Shown in pieces: positions 23,509-28,859 of a DNA stretch of 35,082 nt. Within the stretch, counting starts at the first letter, position 1; each line of letters starts with the position of its first letter. The notes below the pieces were generated by a model. It did no database searches. It saw only the letters and a list, made by a program, of their open reading frames with translations, and was not told where the DNA came from. Position numbers and translations under genes: made by a program. Source of the DNA: RGIG3528 sp045629005 (GTDB lineage: Bacteria; Bacillota; Clostridia; Lachnospirales; Lachnospiraceae); contig JAZQQJ010000054.1 of the NCBI GenBank assembly GCA_045629005.1, positions 1 through 35,082 on the forward strand, in the 5' to 3' direction.

Positions 23509-24081
23509 ATGGAAACAAAGAGTATTATGATTGTCGGTGTCGGTGGACAGGGCACCCTTCTTACAAGCCGTATTCTCGGTGCAATTACTGTAGATGCAGG
23601 CTACGATGTTAAGCTTTCCGAAGTACATGGTATGGCTCAGAGAGGCGGCTCCGTTGTAACATATGTTCGTTACGGTGAGAAGGTTTATGAGCCTATCGTA
23701 GAAGAAGGACAGGCAGATGTCCTCATTGCATTTGAGGAGCTTGAGGCTCTTCGTTACGCAAACTTCCTCAAGAAGGATGGCGTTATCATCGTAAATGAAA
23801 CAAAGATTAATCCTGTTACGGTAAATACGGGCGTTGCAAAGTACCCTGAGGGTATCATTGATACACTTAAGGCTTCACACAAGCTTTATTCCGTAGATGC
23901 TACAACAGAGGCTAAGAAGCTTGGCAATGCAAGAACATTCAATCTTATCGTTCTTGGCCTTGCAGCACAGCATATGGATTTCTCCGAGGAGCAGTGGCTT
24001 TCCTGCATAGAAAAGACAGTGCCGCCGAAGACAATAGAAATCAATAAGCAGGCATTCTCATTTGGATACAACCTTAAATAG
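23509..24081 (+). CDS. iorB: Indolepyruvate:ferredoxin oxidoreductase beta subunit
   Basis: 190 aa, a typical gamma-type 2-oxoacid oxidoreductase subunit. The glycine-rich MIVGVGGQGTLLTSRILG at 7-24 and SEVHGMAQRGGSVVTYVRYG are characteristic. It forms the IorAB complex with the preceding gene. The start ATG follows GGAGGGGACGAAG. It is the last gene of a five-gene operon; its stop is followed directly by the hairpin at 24083-24110 and then the large foldback. Confidence 0.93.
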   Translation: METKSIMIVGVGGQGTLLTSRILGAITVDAGYDVKLSEVHGMAQRGGSVVTYVRYGEKVYEPIVEEGQADVLIAFEELEALRYANFLKKDGVIIVNETKINPVTVNTGVAKYPEGIIDTLKASHKLYSVDATTEAKKLGNARTFNLIVLGLAAQHMDFSEEQWLSCIEKTVPPKTIEINKQAFSFGYNLK

Positions 24082-24082
24082 A

Positions 24083-24110
24083 GTTACTGTTCGCGGAGGT
24101 GAACGGTAAC
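24083..24110. terminator. Hairpin directly after iorB
   Basis: GTTACTGTTC (24083-24092) pairs with GAACGGTAAC (24101-24110), ten pairs including one T-G, around GCGGAGGT. No T-run follows, so it may stabilise the message end rather than terminate transcription. Confidence 0.5.
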
Positions 24111-24134
24111 GGTATATGGCAGGAACGGGGGCCC

Positions 24135-24581
24135 GGAAAGTACATTTCGGTATGTCAGCCGCAGGGCTGGGTGTGTTTTGCGGGATGTGGCAGGTGGGGA
24201 ATGAAGGAGAATGGTGGTGGGAGGGCATGACTTGCTGCCTGTAGTTCTCTTTTTGCTGGTCCTCGTCGCTAACGGGCACATTGGGCTATTCGCTGCAAAA
24301 CCCAGCCGCAAGGCTTAGTCTCAGAGGCGCAGGCGAGTGGCCGTTGCAAGGCCACGCTCTGCGCTTTCTTCGACTTAAGCTTGCAGCTGCCGTTCCCACG
24401 GTCCCGGTTTTGCGGTCGCTCATTTACACCATTGTGCCTGTAAGCTCCTGCGGATTCGCAAAAAAGAGAACTACAGGCAGCAGACCATGCATTATCGGTT
24501 ACGTTCTCTTTTGCTTCGCGATGCCACATCACGCAGAACACACCCCATCTCTGCGTCTGCATACACAAAACGCGACTTTCC
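24135..24581. repeat. Large imperfect foldback of about 450 bp, no gene
   Basis: The two halves of this stretch are imperfect inverted copies. GGAAAGT at 24135-24141 faces ACTTTCC at 24575-24581. The 22 bases 24171-24192 match the complement of 24522-24543 at 20 positions. The stretch 24225-24256 matches the complement of 24458-24490 nearly throughout, over about 32 bases. GGCACATTGG at 24275-24284 faces the near-complement just before 24443. The apex holds GTGGCC/GGCCAC and GCGCAG/CTGCGC around GTTGCAA near 24346. The region is more GC-rich than its surroundings, and its plus-strand ORF is an antisense shadow of the acetyltransferase. It could be a MITE-like element, two facing repeat copies, or a structured RNA. 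Confidence 0.75.
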
Positions 24582-24606
24582 TCGCTCACTTGGGAGGAAA
24601 GTCGCG
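24571..24606 (-). terminator. Terminator hairpin of the minus-strand GNAT operon
   Basis: The first 13 bases, CGCGACTTTCCTC (24571-24583), pair with GAGGAAAGTCGCG (24594-24606). On the minus strand the hairpin is followed by TTTTGTG, so it can end the acetyltransferase message coming from 24644. Its left arm also forms the end of the large foldback. Confidence 0.6.
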
Positions 24607-24643
24607 TACGGCCTTGGGGGGAGGGAAGATTGAGGGGAGGATA

Positions 24644-25162
24644 CTATTCAAATACCCGTCTGTATACCATAGAGTCGAAGGCTGCGCTGCCGTCGAATTT
24701 TTCGTAGTGGGAGTCTTTGTAATAGGTCATGCCGAGTTTTTCCATGACGCGGCGGCTCTTGGTGTTTTCCTTGGCGAATTCGCCTTCGAGGATTTTAAGG
24801 GGACGAATGGAGCGGATGTGATCTATGATGCCTTGCATTGCTTCGGGGACGTAGCCGTGGCCCCACATGTCTTTTCTGAGGTTGTAGCCTATGCTCCACA
24901 CATCTTCTTCAGGGTGGTAAACAAGGCCGCCCATTCCGATGAGTTCGCCGGTTTCTTTTATGAAGATACCGAGGTCGTAGTTGTCGGGGTTGTCGAGGTC
25001 ACGGCTTGAAAGCCATGTTTTTACATCTTCTGCATTGTGGTAAAGGGGATATATAAGGTATTTGTTAACGTCTTTGTCACCGCACCACTTAAATACTTCC
25101 TGGTAATATTCCGGTGTGACTTCTTTTGCAATTAATCTTTCTGTTTCAATGGTTACTCGCAT
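24644..25162 (-). CDS. GNAT-family N-acetyltransferase, RimJ/RimL type
   Basis: 172 aa from the ATG at 25162, which follows AAGGAGGAAATTT; a longer frame to 25201 lacks a ribosome site. The start TIETERLIAKEVTPEYYQEVFKW and IGYNLRKDMWGHGYVPEAM are typical of the RimJ/RimL-like group. The latter carries the acetyl-CoA pyrophosphate-binding loop (about 95-105), and NTKSRRVMEKLGM is the conserved motif B region. It probably acetylates a small molecule or protein N-terminus; the substrate is not predictable. It lies 55 bases behind the phosphatase-superfamily gene on the same strand and is probably co-transcribed. Confidence 0.88.
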   Translation of the reverse strand: MRVTIETERLIAKEVTPEYYQEVFKWCGDKDVNKYLIYPLYHNAEDVKTWLSSRDLDNPDNYDLGIFIKETGELIGMGGLVYHPEEDVWSIGYNLRKDMWGHGYVPEAMQGIIDHIRSIRPLKILEGEFAKENTKSRRVMEKLGMTYYKDSHYEKFDGSAAFDSMVYRRVFE

Positions 25163-25217
25163 AAATTTCCTCCTTATGATTTGTTTATTTATATAAAGCA
25201 TTGGGGTTTCCTACGGC

Positions 25218-26309
25218 TCATATGATGATGAGCGGGATTTTCATTTCCTCTTCCGTGATGCTTCCGTGCATTGATTCCCAGTAGTCTTCGTCAAAGAAAA
25301 TTGAAAGGTTGTCTGTGGCGATAGCAATGTAATTGCCGAGCATCTGCCTGAAGCATTCATGGTGTTTGCCGGTGCCGAAGAGATTTTTTGAAATAGCCTC
25401 GTCTACGGTCATAAGCAAAAACTTTTCGCCGAATTCCTTTTTAAATTCGCTTTCGAAAGTTTTCTCCATACCCTTTTTTATGAAGAGGGTAAGTACACGG
25501 GGCTCCAGGGCGGGCATGCGTTCAAAGCATTCGCATATTTTGGGATAGTGCCGGATAATTGCTACTTCGTTGTCGATATGTCCGTGATCGGCTGTTACTA
25601 TAAGCAGGGTATCTTCCAGCTCTTTTGACAGTCTGTTTACCATTTCTTCCAAGTGCCTTAAGGTTTCTTTAGTCTCTTTTGAGTTGCTCCCTTTTTCATG
25701 AAGTATTCCATCAGGCTGATTCCAGTAAGCGTAAATGTATTTCTTTTCAGGTTCCTTGCACAGGACCTTTACTTTTTCGCATATTTCCTCAAAGCTTTGT
25801 GGATGCGGCGGTAAGAACGGGGCAACCGCATATGCTTTCTGACCTGACTTGTTAATCTTTTGGATTATATCCTCATAGGGGGTATAAGTTCTTGCAACGT
25901 TATAATCCGCGGCGGGTTCGTCTGTCCCCTGAATTGTATTCAGGAAAACGGTAACGTTTTTGTCTATCTGGGGATAGTAGCAGTCCCATCCGAGCCAGCT
26001 GTGTTCGCACGGCTGAAGCCCTGAAAGTACTGAAGTTGTTGCCGCCGTGGTTGTTGAGAGAAAGACTGAATTGTATACGCCTGCAACGTGGGTACTGAAG
26101 AATCCGTTTTCGTCGAGAAGTTTGTCAATAATGCATTTTCCCATTCCGTCAAGCAGCATGACAACAATGTTCTTGTAGTCTTTTTCGAGGTGCTTATCGA
26201 GAAGTGGAAGAGTGTCGCCCACGGTTTCAACATTGAACTTTTTCAGTATTGAGTTTGGCAGGTTGGCTATGCAGTTTTTGTAATCGGGCCATATAAGGTT
26301 TCTTGTCAT
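25218..26309 (-). CDS. Alkaline-phosphatase-superfamily protein, nucleotide pyrophosphatase/phosphodiesterase type
   Basis: 363 aa from ATG 26309, which follows GTGAGGATACAAAT; a longer in-frame start at 26345 lies inside the upstream terminator hairpin. Metal-site aspartate in VVMLLDGMG (D54), a threonine-rich nucleophile segment STTTAATTSVLSG (85-97), TADHGHIDNEV and GTGKHHECF with further metal ligands follow the order of the type I phosphodiesterase family. No signal peptide or membrane helix is evident, so it is probably cytoplasmic. The substrate may be a phosphomonoester or phosphodiester, undetermined. The hairpin terminator 17-30 bases before its ATG suggests expression by read-through. 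Confidence 0.85.
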   Translation of the reverse strand: MTRNLIWPDYKNCIANLPNSILKKFNVETVGDTLPLLDKHLEKDYKNIVVMLLDGMGKCIIDKLLDENGFFSTHVAGVYNSVFLSTTTAATTSVLSGLQPCEHSWLGWDCYYPQIDKNVTVFLNTIQGTDEPAADYNVARTYTPYEDIIQKINKSGQKAYAVAPFLPPHPQSFEEICEKVKVLCKEPEKKYIYAYWNQPDGILHEKGSNSKETKETLRHLEEMVNRLSKELEDTLLIVTADHGHIDNEVAIIRHYPKICECFERMPALEPRVLTLFIKKGMEKTFESEFKKEFGEKFLLMTVDEAISKNLFGTGKHHECFRQMLGNYIAIATDNLSIFFDEDYWESMHGSITEEEMKIPLIII

Positions 26310-26326
26310 ATTTGTATCCTCACTTC

Positions 26327-26366
26327 CTAAAAGAAAAAACCGCATATCCTATATAGGATAGCGGTT
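26327..26366 (-). terminator. Terminator/attenuator between the small ORF and the phosphatase gene
   Basis: AACCGC (26338-26343) pairs with GCGGTT (26361-26366), and ATCCTATATAGGAT inside is a perfect palindrome. On the minus strand the hairpin is followed by TTTTTTCTTTT. It ends the short transcript from 26516, or controls read-through into the gene at 26309. Confidence 0.8.
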
Positions 26367-26405
26367 AGCGTAATATATAACAATCTGCTTTTAAAAGAAA
26401 ATTGA

Positions 26406-26516
26406 TTACTTTATGCTATAACCGCTGTCTGAATATACGTCAACAAGACCATCCGCTTTATTATTACGCATGGTATTTGACATATTATCGACTTTTGAAA
26501 GTGTGAACGCGGTCAT
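26406..26516 (-). CDS. Small ORF, 36 aa, function unknown
   Basis: A 36-residue reading frame on the minus strand starts MTAFTLSKVDNMSNTM and ends DVYSDSGYSIK. It has AAAGGA as ribosome site, a promoter with perfect TTGACA upstream and a clean terminator downstream, so it has every part of a gene. It has no signal peptide or membrane helix, and no homologue is recognised. It may be a free-standing small protein, or a leader peptide for the phosphatase-superfamily gene behind the terminator. No run of one codon suggests classic amino-acid attenuation. Confidence 0.55.
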   Translation of the reverse strand: MTAFTLSKVDNMSNTMRNNKADGLVDVYSDSGYSIK

Positions 26517-26548
26517 TGTAAAATTCCTTTCGAAAAAATATTGTCGTA

Positions 26549-26577
26549 AGGATACTACTGATATTTCTGAATGTCAA
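26549..26577 (-). promoter_or_regulatory. Promoter of the 36-aa small ORF
   Basis: On the minus strand TTGACA (26572-26577), a 17-bp spacer and TATCCT (26549-26554), ending 33 bases before the ATG. Between here and the repeat array at 26695 I see no other signal. Confidence 0.65.
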
Positions 26578-26694
26578 CTACATTTTTCTTTGTTTTCAAA
26601 TTTTTTAGTGACATCTGGTGCTTTAAAAACTAAATTAATGCTTCTATTGTAAATTATGATATTATTGCAGGCTTGATTTCTTGATGATGTGATT

Positions 26695-27089
26695 TTAGGT
26701 ATAAATCGATGAAAACGCTAATCTGTACCTAACGCTAGCTGATTTTTAGGCATGGAAGACATAAAAAGCTTGTTTATACCTAAAGGCTGCGTTTTTTTAG
26801 GTAAGACGCGATGAAATTGTTCGTTTGCACCTAATTTTCACTGCAGATTAGGTATAAAGGGCAGAATTCCGCTTTCTGTACCTAACGCTAGTTGATTTTT
26901 AGGCATAGAAGACAGAAAAAGCTTGTTTATACCTAAAGGCTGCGTTTTTTTAGGTAAGACGCGATGAAATTGTTCGTTTGTACCTATTGCCAGCGGGATT
27001 TTAGGTATAAGTAGCTGGAAATGCCATTATGTGCCTAATACCGGTGAGAGTTTAGGCAAGACATCGGCGAAAAATTATATCTTTCCCTG
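26695..27089. repeat. 51-bp-periodic array of eight 38-bp units with inverted heptamer ends
   Basis: Units at 26695, 26746, 26797, 26848, 26899, 26950, 27001 and 27052 are each 38 bp, separated by exactly 13 bp. Each of the first seven runs from TTAGGYA to TRCCTAA or one change of it; unit 6 ends TACCTAT, and the right end of unit 8 is degraded. Inside, two main subtypes (AGACGCG and TATAAA/TATAAG) share a GAAA near position 17 and TNTG before the right heptamer. All frames on both strands contain stops, so it is non-coding. It lies between the small-ORF promoter and the diguanylate cyclase gene. Confidence 0.95.
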
Positions 27090-27150
27090 CCACCCTTTTT
27101 ATTATTTTTTTTATTGTGATTTGCGTGAATATAGAGTAAAATTAACTATG

Positions 27151-27156
27151 TATAAT
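27151..27156 (+). promoter_or_regulatory. Possible -10 box for the diguanylate cyclase operon
   Basis: TATAAT at 27151-27156 lies 27 bases before the ATG at 27183. No good -35 stands at 16-18 bp, so the assignment is tentative. Confidence 0.4.
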
Positions 27157-27182
27157 TATGCCTATGATAAGGGATGATTTTT

Positions 27183-28859
27183 ATGAAAAAAGCAAAAGGA
27201 CTGCAGTCAGCGGTCATTCTCATTCTGTTATCGTTAATACTTGCTGAAATGGCCATTACGTCTAACGTAAGGGCTCAGCTTAGAATACAAGAAGAAGGCT
27301 ACATGAATCATAACTGGACCATTACGGTTAATGATGATGTAACAAAGGACGTCAATATCGATGAATACAAGCTCCCGATTGTTAAAAGGGGCGATGTCAT
27401 CACTCTTGACGGGCGAATGACTTACAAGCAGATTAAGAACCCTACGCTGAGGCTTTATGTGGAGTTCTGTGAGTGCCATGTTTATCTTGACGGGGAAGAA
27501 ATATATACAAGCGGTCATGATAACTACGAAAAGAACAGTGTGCTTGGCTATGGGCGCGTGTTCGTGGAACTTGCGGATGATTACCAGGGAAAGCCTTTGA
27601 AGATTGTTTTTATCGTTTCGGAGAATTCAGGTGTTACACAGCTTGAAGCGCTGCTTCTTTGTGATGGAAGCACTGCTCGGCTTAATATGCTTAAGGACAG
27701 TGCAATGATATTCTTCATTGACATTTTCCTTATAGTTTTTGGTCTTGCTATAATACTTGTATCAGCAATTCTTCTTGTTTCCAATAACCGTATAAAAGAA
27801 GTGTTCTGCATAGGCTGCTTCTCACTTTGTATGGGCTTGTGGTCCATTTGTGAGCAGAACATTTTCACGCTTTTCTTTGATGTTTTCGCAATAAAGACTT
27901 ATTTGGAGTACATTTCTCTTTACTTTGCCCCTATGTTTGTTTTTGCATATTTTGGAGCAAGGGTGAAAGAGCGCATGAACAGGCGCTGGAGAACGTCATA
28001 CACTTCCATTACTTTGGTATATGCGTTTATATTCGTTGTTGGGATGATTTTATGCCTGTTTAAGCTTGTGCCGTTCAGTCAGCTTCTTCTTGCAATTATT
28101 GTTTTCACCATTCTCTCCGGAGCGTTCATTCTTGTTTTCTGCTTCAGGGAGCTTAGAGACGGAACGGGAGAGTATGTTGCATTTGTCACAGGCATGTGGG
28201 TGATGGCCTTCTTCACGCTGTTTGACATATGCAGATTTACGTTGATTAACTATTTCACGTTTTCCACGATACTGTTTAACGGAACGTGTTCTTTCGGTGC
28301 TTTTGTGCTTGTTATTGCGATGCTCTTTGACATTGCCAGCACAGTCTCCGAACAGATTCGTAAGCGTGGAAAGATGGAACTTTATGAGCAGCTTGCTTAT
28401 AACGATTTCCTTACAGGTCTTGCAAACAGACGTCAGTGCGAGCTTATGCTCGATCAGGTTGAAGCTGAAGGCACTCCTTACGGCATAGTATCAATGGATA
28501 TCAATGGACTTAAGGAAACCAATGATAAATATGGCCACGATGAGGGTGATGCTCTTCTTAAGGATTTCTCCAGCGTACTTCTTGAGGTGTTTGGAAAGAT
28601 TGGCACAGTGGGCCGAATGGGCGGCGATGAATTCATAATCATCATTCGTAACGCTGATATGTATAACATTGAGCAGATGTTTATGCTGTTTGATGAAAAG
28701 GTTAAAGAAATTAATAAAAACAGGCCGAGGTACCAGATTGTGGCGGCAAGGGGTGTTTGCATGCGTCATGAGGGCAAGGCCACAATACGAGAGGCTGTTC
28801 GTGAGGCAGACCATCGTATGTACGTAAATAAAGCCGAGATAAAAGGAAATAACAGGTAA
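27183..28859 (+). CDS. Membrane diguanylate cyclase with external sensor domain
   Basis: 558 aa from ATG 27183, which sits 9 bases after AAGGG; the ATG at 27174 overlaps that site. A first helix (about 9-27) leads into an external beta-rich domain (about 30-172), then seven or so helices (about 178-390). A cytoplasmic GGDEF domain (about 400-555) follows, with NDFLTGLANRR and an intact RMGGDEF active site. It should make cyclic di-GMP from two GTP in response to an outside signal, with a layout like the 7TMR-DISM receptors. The RxxD product-inhibition site is absent: the position before the motif reads GKIGTVGRM. Its stop overlaps the next ATG (TAATG). Confidence 0.88.
   Translation: MKKAKGLQSAVILILLSLILAEMAITSNVRAQLRIQEEGYMNHNWTITVNDDVTKDVNIDEYKLPIVKRGDVITLDGRMTYKQIKNPTLRLYVEFCECHVYLDGEEIYTSGHDNYEKNSVLGYGRVFVELADDYQGKPLKIVFIVSENSGVTQLEALLLCDGSTARLNMLKDSAMIFFIDIFLIVFGLAIILVSAILLVSNNRIKEVFCIGCFSLCMGLWSICEQNIFTLFFDVFAIKTYLEYISLYFAPMFVFAYFGARVKERMNRRWRTSYTSITLVYAFIFVVGMILCLFKLVPFSQLLLAIIVFTILSGAFILVFCFRELRDGTGEYVAFVTGMWVMAFFTLFDICRFTLINYFTFSTILFNGTCSFGAFVLVIAMLFDIASTVSEQIRKRGKMELYEQLAYNDFLTGLANRRQCELMLDQVEAEGTPYGIVSMDINGLKETNDKYGHDEGDALLKDFSSVLLEVFGKIGTVGRMGGDEFIIIIRNADMYNIEQMFMLFDEKVKEINKNRPRYQIVAARGVCMRHEGKATIREAVREADHRMYVNKAEIKGNNR

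Noticed and set aside
24281..25009. 242-codon plus-strand ORF
   Set aside because: It lies in the foldback and antisense to the acetyltransferase, has no ribosome site, and has the unusual composition of a shadow frame.
26695..27089. CRISPR array
   Set aside because: The only constant parts are 7-bp inverted ends. The interiors recur between units instead of being unique spacers, gaps are 13 bp, and no cas gene is near.
26695..27089. Coding repeat (51 bp equals 17 codons)
   Set aside because: TAG and TAA in the heptamers and stops in the interiors close every frame on both strands.
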